A stretch of DNA of 62,267 nucleotides from Leptospira jelokensis (GTDB lineage Bacteria; Spirochaetota; Leptospiria; Leptospirales; Leptospiraceae), in the NCBI RefSeq assembly GCF_004769635.1, contig NZ_RQGH01000003.1, forward strand, positions 1 through 62,267, read 5' to 3'. Of the stretch, positions 29,559-37,399 are shown one piece after another. Each line of letters starts with the position of its first letter. The first letter of the stretch is position 1. Both the position numbers and the translations under genes were made by a program. The notes beneath the pieces are model-generated. The model saw nothing but the letters and a program-made list of their open reading frames with translations, was not told the DNA's origin and searched no databases.

Positions 29559-29582
29559 GTGTTCACGAAAACAAAATCTAAG

Positions 29583-29771
29583 TTAAGAAAACTTCACTTC
29601 TTCAAATTTCTCTAAAAATTCTGATTTTTCTCGTACAAACTTCATTGGATTTTCTTTCCCATATTCCGTGTAGAAAAACATTTTTTCTCCATCATTTGCA
29701 TTGGTGCAATTTTTCACTTCATCCAGTTGTAAATATAAGTTTCCTGTTTTTTTGTGGCGGTATAGTTTCAT
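29583..29771 (-). CDS. small DUF1653-like protein
   Basis: 62 aa: 'MKLYRHKKTGNLYLQL...EKMFFYTEYGKENPMKFVREKSEFLEKF' resembles the DUF1653 pattern (YRHxKxGxxY ... VFYxxxYG...WVRPxxMF). It overlaps the upstream rep1 stop by 4 bp (ATGA), so it is co-translated with the Rep-like protein. Function unknown. Confidence 0.6.
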   Translation of the reverse strand: MKLYRHKKTGNLYLQLDEVKNCTNANDGEKMFFYTEYGKENPMKFVREKSEFLEKFEEVKFS

Positions 29772-30361
29772 AAAATCCCTACCTGGAATCGATTGGATTT
29801 AGGTTCTGTTTTTTCCATCCACTGGTTCCAAATTTTAAGTAAACTGCCTTCCATAAAATCGGGAGAGGTTAAGTGGGAAATTTTAGAATGTGTGGAATGG
29901 GATAAGGTCCTTTCACTCCAAATTTTAAATTCTTCAAACGAAGATTTCGTATGTACCTTTTTCTCTAATTGTACTGTACTACTAGGGATGTAACAAGATT
30001 CCAATGCTGGTTTGGAATCCTTTGTGGTGGTGGTTTGGATTTTATTGTCGTTTTTCTTTAATGCCTGCATTGGATTTTTTTCCGAACCTTGCTGTTGGAA
30101 CTGAAGGATTGGTTTTAAAAATCGTCTCCTCCCATCAAATCCAGTTTGTTCCAAGATGCCTAATTTTTTTAGTGAGGTGATGAGCCTTGATATGGTGTCT
30201 GCTTTCAGTCCAAGGATTTCACTGAAATATCGATTGGAGGCAAAACACCCACCGTTGTCATGGAGGGAAACGATTTCTGCAAAAAGTTTTGTTTGGCTAT
30301 GGGATAAGTTTAGGTTTTCAATCCAAACGGGGATCCATATTCCTTTTCGGTTTGTTTTCAT
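29768..30361 (-). CDS. Rep1: winged-helix replication-initiator-like protein
   Basis: 197 aa from ATG 30361, preceded by AAAGGA. N-terminal 'RKGIWIPVWIENLNLSHSQTKLFAEIVSLHDNGGCFASNRYFSEILGLKADTISRLITSLKKLGILEQTGFDGRRRFLKP' is a winged-helix/HTH like the N-domain of plasmid RepA-type proteins. It is paralogous to the protein at 33263-33847 on the opposite strand ('GVWVAQWMYDLDLNPNQIRLYAEIVSL...'). The pair flanks parAB, and both have long homologous upstream regions with a conserved hairpin. Role as replication initiator is inferred from the par context; regulator is the alternative. Confidence 0.65.
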   Translation of the reverse strand: MKTNRKGIWIPVWIENLNLSHSQTKLFAEIVSLHDNGGCFASNRYFSEILGLKADTISRLITSLKKLGILEQTGFDGRRRFLKPILQFQQQGSEKNPMQALKKNDNKIQTTTTKDSKPALESCYIPSSTVQLEKKVHTKSSFEEFKIWSERTLSHSTHSKISHLTSPDFMEGSLLKIWNQWMEKTEPKSNRFQVGIL

Positions 30362-30765
30362 TTTAGGTTCCTTTTCCAAACCCACACAACTCCGGCTACG
30401 AGTGTTTGGTTGTATTTAGCCGATACATCACGAAGATGCATTGTCCCCTACTCTCTCATTCCAAAGATTCACTTTTGAAAAGACAAACCTTCGGTCATAG
30501 AAAGAAGAAACGTTTTGGAAGTTCTTACGAACGTCCATCGGAACTTTTGGTAAAATTCCGGGTTGAACTAAAACGGCATAAGTGGTAGAGCCGTGTCCGG
30601 TTGTGTGCCCCGAACGTTCCCTACATGTACAGATCTCTCCATTTTGTCAATGGAAAAAATGAGACATAATTCGACGTGAGTCTCATTGGGAGCTTGGGGG
30701 GAGTCTAGGAAACTCGGATGGTGGGAAAGGTTTGGGTTTTGGAGGATTTGTTTGGAGTGAAAAGT
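30362..30765 (-). promoter_or_regulatory. rep1 upstream region, homologous to that of rep2
   Basis: No solid gene in this stretch. Read on the minus strand it shares blocks in the same order with the rep2 upstream region. These are TCACTCCAAACAAA (plus coordinates 30747-30760), ATTATGTC followed by TTGACA (30645-30650, a -35-like box), ATGGACGTT (ATG 30538-30536, opening a 36-codon frame 'MDVRKNFQ...') and ACCGAAGGT. The short frame is a possible leader peptide. Confidence 0.55.
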
Positions 30766-30798
30766 CCCTGGGTTGCTACCACACTTCCCAGGGTTTTT
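30766..30798. other. conserved hairpin upstream of rep1
   Basis: Stem CCCTGGG (30766-30772) / CCCAGGG (30787-30793) with a 14-nt loop, followed on the plus strand by TTTTT. Read toward rep1 (minus) the loop is AAGTGTGGTAGCAA. The hairpin upstream of rep2 has loop TTGTGTGGAAGCAG, sharing GTGTGG.AGCA. Stem differences are compensatory (G-C to A-T, C-G to T-A). On the plus strand it would also work as a terminator, for example of an RNA antisense to the rep1 upstream region. Confidence 0.65.
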
Positions 30799-30914
30799 GT
30801 TCAACCCAGTTAAGGATTGGTTACAATGTAACTTAGATTGGAATTCAGTACAAGTTTTTTTCTAAAAGAAATGTAAAAAAAATCAATTCGGTAAATCCTT
30901 AGATCAATCAATCT

Positions 30915-31793
30915 TTACTTCTTATACTTTCGAATTGTTTCTTCTAAGATCGCTTTTTCATTTTGTAAAACAGATATTTTTTCTTTGATTTTTGCGAGTT
31001 TTGATTTTAAGTCTTTGAGTTCCAATTGGCTTAGTTTCGGTTTCGCTTTGGAAGGTTTTGTAGGTTTTAAGGGCCTTACGTATTCACGTAGGTCATTTCT
31101 GGAAGGGAAGTCACCTTTTTTCTCGAGTCCTTTGATAAGGTAATCGATGGCTTTTTTGCGGTTTGTAACATCGAGTGGAGCAATTTCAGTAAATAGGCTA
31201 GTTGGGATTTGGTAAATTGGATGGGATTTGTCTACGTTTGAGTTGAAACTAGATTCCTTTAAAATCTCAGCATGTGCGATTTTTGTTTTTACCCACTGTG
31301 CTGATTTGTTGATTCGTTTTGCTAATTGTTCGTTCGTTTCTTTATGCCTACTTTTTAGCTCTTGTAGGGAGAGGGCAAGGTCTGCTTCTGATAAATCTTC
31401 TCTTTGGAGGTTTTCAACGAGTTTGATTTCAGGTAATTTGGTGATGTCAATTTGTTCTACGTTTTTGACAACCGCAGGAATGGTTTTGGATTTTAAGAGT
31501 TTGTGTGCTCTATACCTTCTTTCCCCATTGATGAGTTCGTATTTTCCTGCTTTTTTTCTGACAACAATTGGCTGTAGTAACCCGTATTGAGAAATGGAGT
31601 CGGCAAGTTCTCGGATACTTGCCTCATTAAATGTTTTTCTCGGGTTGTTTTCTGTGATGATTTGGTCTATTGGGATATCAATGGTCTGGTGTTGTGTTGA
31701 GGTTTCGGAACTTAAGAATGGATTGAGGGAAGAAGTTCTATTTGATGCTTTTGATAAAATGTCTGCTGGATTAAAGTTTGTTTTGTTTTTCAT
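30915..31793 (-). CDS. parB: ParB-family partition protein
   Basis: 292 aa. ParB/Srx CTPase-like domain: 'IDIPIDQIITENNPRKTFNEASIRELADSISQYGLLQPIVVRK' and 'YELINGERRYRAHK' (the GERR CTP-binding motif, about 88-96). A helix-turn-helix follows ('NEQLAKRINKSAQWVKTKIA'), then a Lys-rich coiled C-terminus. It binds parS and loads as a clamp for segregation. It lies 28 bp after parA, with a 20-bp palindrome in the gap. Confidence 0.93.
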   Translation of the reverse strand: MKNKTNFNPADILSKASNRTSSLNPFLSSETSTQHQTIDIPIDQIITENNPRKTFNEASIRELADSISQYGLLQPIVVRKKAGKYELINGERRYRAHKLLKSKTIPAVVKNVEQIDITKLPEIKLVENLQREDLSEADLALSLQELKSRHKETNEQLAKRINKSAQWVKTKIAHAEILKESSFNSNVDKSHPIYQIPTSLFTEIAPLDVTNRKKAIDYLIKGLEKKGDFPSRNDLREYVRPLKPTKPSKAKPKLSQLELKDLKSKLAKIKEKISVLQNEKAILEETIRKYKK

Positions 31794-31803
31794 AAATTTT
31801 TCT

Positions 31804-31823
31804 AAGGTACGCCGGCGTACCTT
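31804..31823. promoter_or_regulatory. parS-like palindrome 1
   Basis: AAGGTACGCCGGCGTACCTT, a perfect 20-bp palindrome between parA and parB that includes two bases of the parA stop codon. The same core occurs upstream of parA at 32621-32640. Size, symmetry and position match ParB-binding centromere sites. Confidence 0.8.
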
Positions 31824-32553
31824 ATTTAAGAATCTCCGCTAAATTTTCGAATGCTTTCCAAGGAGCACTCCCCTCTTGAAGAGGTTTGCCAGTCTCTGTA
31901 CGGTCCCGAATGCTGTCGTTTTTTGGGATAGGTTCTAATATTTTTAAAGATTTGATATTTCGTAATTTGTCCAAAAGGTCCATTTGTTTTTGGGATGTTC
32001 CCCACTGAGAGGGGAGGATCATGACAGACTTTTTTTTACTTTGTTCATCAAATCTTTCTGCTTCGTTTACTTTTTTTAAAACTTGGGCAACGGTGCGCAC
32101 AGCCCATTTGGATGGAGTCACTGGCACAAGGATAACAGAAGCCGGTAGGTAGGAAGTGATGTTTTCAGAAGATCCTGACCCTGGTGTGTCGATCACAACG
32201 TAGTCATATTTTGTTTTTGAAAGTACGTTTTTTAGTCTTGGGATGATGGAAAAATCTTTTGAGGCTAGATAACTCAAATCAGAGAGTTCGATGATGGATG
32301 GAAGGACATCTACATTGTTTGATTTTTTGATCGATTCCGCGAGAGTTGTTTCTGCGTTTAGTACGGATAAAGTGTTGCCAGAGTCAAAAAACTCAACTGG
32401 TTCTTCCGGGAAAAAGAAGTCAGAAAGGTCTGCTTGGGGATCCATGTCGATGGCGAGAGTGGAACCTTTTTTGGATAGAGCAAGGGCTAAGTGAATTGCG
32501 GTGGTGGATTTTGATGTTCCGCCTTTGATGTTGGCAACCGTAATGATTTTCAT
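31822..32553 (-). CDS. parA: ParA-family partition ATPase
   Basis: 243 aa, short plasmid or chromosome-type ParA without an N-terminal HTH. Deviant Walker A 'KGGTSKST' about 10-17, 'DMDPQADLS' (A'), 'VIDTPGSGSS' (Walker B). It forms ATP-dependent gradients on the nucleoid that move ParB-parS complexes. Followed by parB in the same direction. The ATG lies within the 3' arm of a 12-bp inverted repeat (TTTTCATTGCAG / CTGCAATGAAAA, 32547-32558 and 32585-32596), which could limit its translation. Confidence 0.93.
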   Translation of the reverse strand: MKIITVANIKGGTSKSTTAIHLALALSKKGSTLAIDMDPQADLSDFFFPEEPVEFFDSGNTLSVLNAETTLAESIKKSNNVDVLPSIIELSDLSYLASKDFSIIPRLKNVLSKTKYDYVVIDTPGSGSSENITSYLPASVILVPVTPSKWAVRTVAQVLKKVNEAERFDEQSKKKSVMILPSQWGTSQKQMDLLDKLRNIKSLKILEPIPKNDSIRDRTETGKPLQEGSAPWKAFENLAEILK

Positions 32554-32620
32554 TGCAGATTTATTTTTTTGTTCCTACTTACAGCTGCAATGAAAATTAA
32601 ATTTTATGTTTAAATTTTAG

Positions 32621-32640
32621 AAAGTACGCCGGCGTACCTT
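32621..32640. promoter_or_regulatory. parS-like palindrome 2
   Basis: AAAGTACGCCGGCGTACCTT, one base off the perfect palindrome at 31804-31823, 68 bp upstream of the parA start. ParB bound here could both act as centromere and repress parAB. Confidence 0.78.
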
Positions 32641-32680
32641 GGTATTGAGAGATAAATTTTGGTTTTGTGTTTGGGATGAA

Positions 32681-32749
32681 GGCCCCGCGCAAAGGATCGT
32701 AGCGGAAAACGAAACCGTGAGGTGGAGTTTGGAGCGAAGAGCCTGGTCG
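32681..32749. repeat. symmetric structured element (copy 2, degenerate)
   Basis: Contains GGATCGTAGCGGAAA and TTTGGAGCGAAGAGCC, the two arms also seen at 7048-7115 (GGATAGTAGCGGAAAT ... TTGGAGCGGATAGCC), with outer G/C-rich ends and a T6 run just after. Less well paired than copy 1. Lies between parA and the rep2 upstream hairpin. Confidence 0.45.
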
Positions 32750-32890
32750 TTTTTTAATTCATTGATTGGAATCGGTGGATTCGATGCGCCCCAAGGAAGA
32801 GAAAAAAACTAAGAAGGTTTTAGAAATTTTCTTGTACTATTTTGAATTGAAACGGATGATGATCGTAACCCTTTCACTGGGTGATGTAAA

Positions 32891-32922
32891 CTTTCTGGAT
32901 TGTGTGGAAGCAGTCCAGAAAG
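32891..32922. other. conserved hairpin upstream of rep2
   Basis: Perfect 9-bp stem CTTTCTGGA (32891-32899) / TCCAGAAAG (32914-32922), 14-nt loop TTGTGTGGAAGCAG. Same loop core and loop length as the rep1 hairpin (30766-30793 read on the minus strand) with compensatory stem changes. Lies 341 bp upstream of the rep2 ATG and about 90 bp before a TTGACA box. Confidence 0.65.
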
Positions 32923-33262
32923 ACTCTCTTCCCTCCCCTATCAAATCCAATCTCACTCCAAACAAAGCACGGAATCCAAAGGTTTTTGGTCAAAAGATTA
33001 TGTCACATTAGACTTGACAAAAAAATCCATTCTGGTGAATAGAAGCATGGAGTAGGGGAGGTGTTCCCATACTCTCATGCGGTCTTCCACATATACCGCA
33101 ACATACATCACCTGGGATTCCTATGAATTCCAAGCATGGACGTTTGCAAAAACTTCCAAATTCAATTACGGTGCGATAGCTTTTGCTTTTTCGTACAGTA
33201 AAGATCCAAAGAACATTTTGTCTTTTGGGCACCGAAGGTCTCTGTTGGAAAAGAGAGGAAGG
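32923..33262 (+). promoter_or_regulatory. rep2 upstream region
   Basis: Shares ordered blocks with the rep1 upstream region: TCACTCCAAACAAA (32953-32966), ATTATGTC, TTGACA (33014-33019), ATGGACGTT (ATG at 33136, opening 'MDVCKNFQ', a 21-codon frame) and ACCGAAGGT (near 33231). The rep2 frame itself is open upstream to 33077, but only the start at 33263 has a good RBS and matches the paralogue. No other gene is supported here. Confidence 0.55.
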
Positions 33263-33847
33263 ATGAAAGGGAAAGAAAGGACGGGAGTTTGGGTTGCGCA
33301 ATGGATGTATGATTTGGATTTAAATCCGAATCAGATTCGTTTGTATGCAGAAATAGTTTCTTTGGATGCAAAGGAGGGGTGTTATGCATCGAATGAGTAT
33401 TTTGCAAAGATACTCCATTTGAAAGCGGATACAATCTCGCGACTTGTCTCACAGTTGAAAGGGAAGGGTTTGCTCGTTCAAACTCACTTTGATGGAAGGA
33501 AACGATTTTTAAAACCAGTTGTAAAGGAAGGGCAAGGATCGAAGGGAGCTTTAGCGCTTCGTTCTCCGGACGAGAGTGCGAAGCGAGTAGGGGAGAGTTT
33601 AGGACGTTTGTCCAAGGCAGATCCGCTTAGTCGTGAGGTTTCATCTTATACATTACAAAAACAAAATAAATTACATTTGAATTCAAAACCATTTTGTGAA
33701 GAGAAATGGAAAGAGTTCCAACGTTGGATGGAGGAAAGCATGTCCCCGTCCACTCGGTTGTCTCTTGTCCAATTGAAAGGGCCTGAAGAACTCTCAGGGT
33801 TACAGAAACGTTATTGGGAACGCTGGCTTGCTACCCCGAGGCCCTAG
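33263..33847 (+). CDS. Rep2: winged-helix replication-initiator-like protein
   Basis: 194 aa from ATG 33263 with GAGGAAGG just upstream; an in-frame ATG at 33077 is unlikely, as it lacks an RBS and the extension is not conserved in the paralogue. The N-terminal winged helix ('YAEIVSLDAKEGCYASNEYFAKILHLKADTISRLVSQLKGKGLLVQTHFDGRKRFLKP') closely matches Rep1 at 29768-30361; the C-terminal 'ERW'-rich tail also aligns. Two such proteins around parAB suggest a duplicated initiator/regulator pair, or initiators of two fused replicons. Confidence 0.65.
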   Translation: MKGKERTGVWVAQWMYDLDLNPNQIRLYAEIVSLDAKEGCYASNEYFAKILHLKADTISRLVSQLKGKGLLVQTHFDGRKRFLKPVVKEGQGSKGALALRSPDESAKRVGESLGRLSKADPLSREVSSYTLQKQNKLHLNSKPFCEEKWKEFQRWMEESMSPSTRLSLVQLKGPEELSGLQKRYWERWLATPRP

Positions 33848-33850
33848 CGT

Positions 33851-34297
33851 TTATTTGACTTGGGTGATGTCTTGTCGGAATTGGGATCTGCCACCTGGGT
33901 ATTCAATGAGGTATACACACTGGCAATTTTCCCATGCAGGGCTTGATAGGATAAAACCACCTTCTTCTGATTGGCAAGAATCTTGTTTGGGTTTAATTTT
34001 GTGAGAAGCGATGAGACGCCCTAAGTCTTTGATTTCAGATTCGGAGAGCTCAACCGATTCATTTTCTAACAAAATGCTTGTTAGTTTCGGGGAAGTGGAG
34101 AGAAGGTTTGTTGCGTTGACACAAGTAGTCCTTCGCATGGCAAGGCTACCTGATTCGATTGCTTGCGGGCTCGCTTTTGCAGAGACTGCCGCAAAAAATA
34201 CTTCGGAACCATTGATTTGTTTCCATTCGGATTTCCAGGGAGCATAGCTATGGCAAGTGAAAAGAAAAAAGAGAAAGGGGATCGGTAAGTATCTCAT
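33851..34297 (-). CDS. small lipoprotein, possibly LPP20-like
   Basis: 148 aa. Signal peptide with lipobox LFTC (Cys about 15). 'EVFFAAVSAKASPQAIESGSLAMRRTTCVNATNLL' recalls the LPP20-type pattern of an activity-less envelope domain with repeated Ala/Arg helices. No enzymatic motif. Convergent with rep2 (3 bp apart) and divergent from the hydrolase at 34414. Confidence 0.6.
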   Translation of the reverse strand: MRYLPIPFLFFLFTCHSYAPWKSEWKQINGSEVFFAAVSAKASPQAIESGSLAMRRTTCVNATNLLSTSPKLTSILLENESVELSESEIKDLGRLIASHKIKPKQDSCQSEEGGFILSSPAWENCQCVYLIEYPGGRSQFRQDITQVK

Positions 34298-34413
34298 GCC
34301 AAAATTGTAACGAAGGATGAGTCTTTGTCAATGGAAAGAGTCGTGCCGAAAGATCGGGTTTTGTTAATTTATTGAAAAATAAGAGTTTCGTTTGAGATTG
34401 GGAAGGAGCCAAG

Positions 34414-35379
34414 ATGAGTTCATTCAAACCAATCCCTCTTTTTTCTGGCCCTATGGTGCAGTCCTTCCTTGCTTCTTTTAAATCGAAGGCAGACAAATCC
34501 TATGGGAAAAATCTGGAAGGGGAATGGAAATCGGTAAAAACTAAAAAAGGTGTTACGTTACTCGCAAGGGTCCATGATGTTCCGAACCCAAGAGGTATCG
34601 TCATCTTGGTGCATGGCTGGGAGGGTAGTATCCATTCCAGTTACATCATACGGACCACCAAACATTTTTTAGCAAAAGATTATTCTGTGTATCGATTGAA
34701 TTTGCGAGACCACGGAGACACCCACCATTTAAACGAAGGCATCTTTAATGGAAGTTTATTGGAAGAAACCTATGATGCCGTTCTCGAATTAGCAAAGTCT
34801 GTGAAATCCAAACTCCCCGTGTATTTGGCCGGGTTTTCTCTTGGAGGAAACTTTGTCTTACGAATGGCAAGCCGTCATTCCACTGCGAAGGGTGATCAAA
34901 AAATTCCAGGGCTCAAACATTGTTTTGCCTTTAGCCCGGCCCTTGATCCGAAACGTGCCACAATCAAAATGGATGACCATCCATTCCTCAGGAAATATTT
35001 TTTAAAATCATGGAAGTCTTCTCTCGAGAAAAAAGGCCAACTTTTCCCTCATTTGTATTCCTTTCATGATTTGGACAAATATGAATCTGTGATGGATTTA
35101 ACAGAAAAAATGGTAAAAGAATTTTCTCAGTTTCGTTCTGTGGATGAATATTTTTTATCTTATACTTTGTCTGATCTTTTCTTCAAAACCATCAAAGTTC
35201 CCACATCGATTTTGACTTCTATGGATGATCCCGTGATCCCTTGGAAAGAGTTCACAGAGATCCCAACTTCCGCCTACATTGATGTGGTGATTGAAGCGAA
35301 AGGTGGGCACTGCGGTTTTATTGAAGACTGGAAACGATCTTCCTATTATTGGAGGATTATGGAAAGGAAGATGGGTTGA
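34414..35379 (+). CDS. YheT-like alpha/beta hydrolase
   Basis: 321 aa, RBS AAGGAG before ATG. 'RGIVILVHGWEGSIHSSYI' (oxyanion region), 'VYLAGFSLGGNFVLRMA' (nucleophile elbow G-F-S-L-G), a late Asp in 'TSMDDPVIPW' and His in 'GGHCGFIEDW' give a full catalytic triad. The YheT family has poorly known esterase activity. Its 3' end overlaps the convergent opgH by 23 bp. Confidence 0.82.
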   Translation: MSSFKPIPLFSGPMVQSFLASFKSKADKSYGKNLEGEWKSVKTKKGVTLLARVHDVPNPRGIVILVHGWEGSIHSSYIIRTTKHFLAKDYSVYRLNLRDHGDTHHLNEGIFNGSLLEETYDAVLELAKSVKSKLPVYLAGFSLGGNFVLRMASRHSTAKGDQKIPGLKHCFAFSPALDPKRATIKMDDHPFLRKYFLKSWKSSLEKKGQLFPHLYSFHDLDKYESVMDLTEKMVKEFSQFRSVDEYFLSYTLSDLFFKTIKVPTSILTSMDDPVIPWKEFTEIPTSAYIDVVIEAKGGHCGFIEDWKRSSYYWRIMERKMG

Positions 35380-37399
35380 TTTCACCCCAAATCGTTTTCC
35401 AATACTGCCCCCATTTGGATTTTTCCGAGGTCCAAAATTTTTGATAAAACAAATCTAATAATTCACGATTGGAAAGGATGTTTAAGATTTTTTTTCGATC
35501 CAATCCTTCTGGCCCTTCACTGAGTAAAATGTCGAAATCCTTCGCGATGGAGTCCGAAAGTTTGGAACGGTATGATTTGTTCCCTTGTAATTGTTTGTGT
35601 TTTGCATGGAATACAGGATGGGCTAGTGCATAAAACATTTCCTTTCCTTCCATTCGTTTCTCGCCAATGCGACCCAGTTCTTCCTCCAAATGCATCGTGA
35701 GAGAACGATTGGGTTTCCAATACGAGAGATCAAAAAACGATTCTAATGATTTTTGTTCGCGGCTTGTCAACATGACAAGGGGGATGGAGAGGGCCCAAGC
35801 AATCCAAATTGGCATGGTTAGAAAAAAAAGCATTAGAGAATAGGAGTAACTGATATAAGCAGAGACAAGTCCAAGGATTGTGATTCCAAAAAAAGATGAG
35901 ACCACGTAAGAAAATGGGTAACTTGATTCCGCATCACGGTTTTGGGGTCCCCATGAAATCTTTTTGTTTAAGAAGATGGAAACCACAAAAACACTATGGT
36001 AAATCATATAAATGGGTGCGATGAGGATTGAAAATAAGGTCTCAAAAACGAAGGCTGGGAACTTTAAGAAAATCTGTTTTAGGGGCAAACTGAAGTAACT
36101 TAATAACCTTGGTAAAAAAAGTAAAATTAAGGAAAGATACAAAAGTTTTAAATACAAGGGATCATAAATCTGAGATTTAAAATATTCGAACTCTTCTGGT
36201 AACATCGAATAATTGAGAAACTTACTTTCTTCGATATAATTCCACAAACTGAGTAGGATGTAACAAAGCCAAATGGGTGAATTTAAGTAAGACAGAATTC
36301 CATTTAGGATATGGATGCGATTGATAAACGGGACCTTCTTTCCAAATAAAAACCAAAAATGTTGCATGTTCCCTTGGCACCACCTTTGGTCTCGTTTCAA
36401 AACATCGATGATATTGGGTGGGTTCTCTTCGTAACTCCCTTCTAGTTCATAAGCACATAGAACTTCGTAACCAGCCTTTCGCATAAGGCTTGCTTCCACT
36501 GTATCGTGGCTTAAAATTTTTCCACCGAGCCCACCATATTCGGGGAGGTGGGGGAGGGCACAGGATTCCATAAACGGTTTGATGCGTAAGATGGCATTAT
36601 GACCCCAATAGCTATTGGCATTGATCTGCCAAAAACTAGCACCTTTTAAGAAATAAGAACTAAAGAGATAAGAGGAAAATTCGGTTAATTTTTGGAAGAG
36701 GGTTTTTGCGCGGAATAATTTTGAATTTGTTTGGATGATGCCTGCTTTCGGATTTTTTTGCATCATCGCAATGAGTTGCACGATGATCTCTCCACTCATC
36801 AAACTATCCGCATCCAAAATGACCATGTACTCATACCGATTGCCCCAACGGCGACAAAAATCAGCAATGTTCCCACTCTTTCCGTTTAGGTTACTCTTCC
36901 TCCTTCTGTAATGGAATTTTTTGTAATTCCCCGTTGATTCACATAACTCAAGGTAAGCGGCTTCTTCTTTGATCCATTTCTCAGGGGTTCTTGTATCACT
37001 TAAGATAAAAAAATCTAATTTGGGAAGTGAGTGGTACTTCTCTAGGGATTCATAGATGACTTTGATCCTTGCAAAAATCGAAACTTCATCTTCTTCGTAA
37101 ACAGGCATCACAAGGGCAACAGGTGTCTTTTCAATGTTTAAAAAATCCAACTCTTGTTCGGGGATTTTTTTTGCTTTGAGAGAAGGATCACCATTTTTCA
37201 AAAGAGAAATGAAAAATCCAAATAGGGATGTTGTGGCACCATAGGATAACATGGGCAATAGGAAGAGTAGGGTAATGAATTGGTAGTACTCGGTTAACTC
37301 CACTCCACCAAACGAGATGATTTGTGCGAACGTGGTTAGGCCAATGATGATTGGTACGATGAATACGAAAAAAAATAGGAATCGATGGAATTGGATCAT
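35357..37399 (-). CDS. opgH: glucan biosynthesis glucosyltransferase H (OpgH/MdoH), catalytic part
   Basis: 680 aa, shorter than the E. coli protein (about 847) because the N-terminal cytosolic region and first membrane segment appear to be encoded by the separate gene at 37396-37785. Family-2 glycosyltransferase: 'VALVMPVYEED', 'YRRRKSNLNGKSGNIADFCRRWG', DADSLM, 'YWGHNAILR', 'LSHDTVEASLMRKAG', and the Q-R-W motif 'DQRWCQGN'. Eight or so membrane segments. It makes beta-1,2-glucan backbones of osmoregulated periplasmic glucans with OpgG. Overlaps the small gene by 4 bp. Confidence 0.92.
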   Translation of the reverse strand: MIQFHRFLFFFVFIVPIIIGLTTFAQIISFGGVELTEYYQFITLLFLLPMLSYGATTSLFGFFISLLKNGDPSLKAKKIPEQELDFLNIEKTPVALVMPVYEEDEVSIFARIKVIYESLEKYHSLPKLDFFILSDTRTPEKWIKEEAAYLELCESTGNYKKFHYRRRKSNLNGKSGNIADFCRRWGNRYEYMVILDADSLMSGEIIVQLIAMMQKNPKAGIIQTNSKLFRAKTLFQKLTEFSSYLFSSYFLKGASFWQINANSYWGHNAILRIKPFMESCALPHLPEYGGLGGKILSHDTVEASLMRKAGYEVLCAYELEGSYEENPPNIIDVLKRDQRWCQGNMQHFWFLFGKKVPFINRIHILNGILSYLNSPIWLCYILLSLWNYIEESKFLNYSMLPEEFEYFKSQIYDPLYLKLLYLSLILLFLPRLLSYFSLPLKQIFLKFPAFVFETLFSILIAPIYMIYHSVFVVSIFLNKKISWGPQNRDAESSYPFSYVVSSFFGITILGLVSAYISYSYSLMLFFLTMPIWIAWALSIPLVMLTSREQKSLESFFDLSYWKPNRSLTMHLEEELGRIGEKRMEGKEMFYALAHPVFHAKHKQLQGNKSYRSKLSDSIAKDFDILLSEGPEGLDRKKILNILSNRELLDLFYQKFWTSEKSKWGQYWKTIWGEINPSSFP

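Noticed and set aside
30406..30588. 60-aa plus-strand ORF upstream of rep1
   Set aside because: Antisense to the conserved rep1 upstream region; no RBS and no recognisable family.
32766..33011. 81-aa plus-strand ORF between parA and rep2
   Set aside because: TTG start without a good RBS, overlaps the conserved hairpin and upstream blocks, and no counterpart frame in the rep1 upstream region.
33077..33262. N-terminal extension of Rep2 from the ATG at 33077
   Set aside because: No RBS there, while 33263 has GAGGAAGG and matches the paralogue start.
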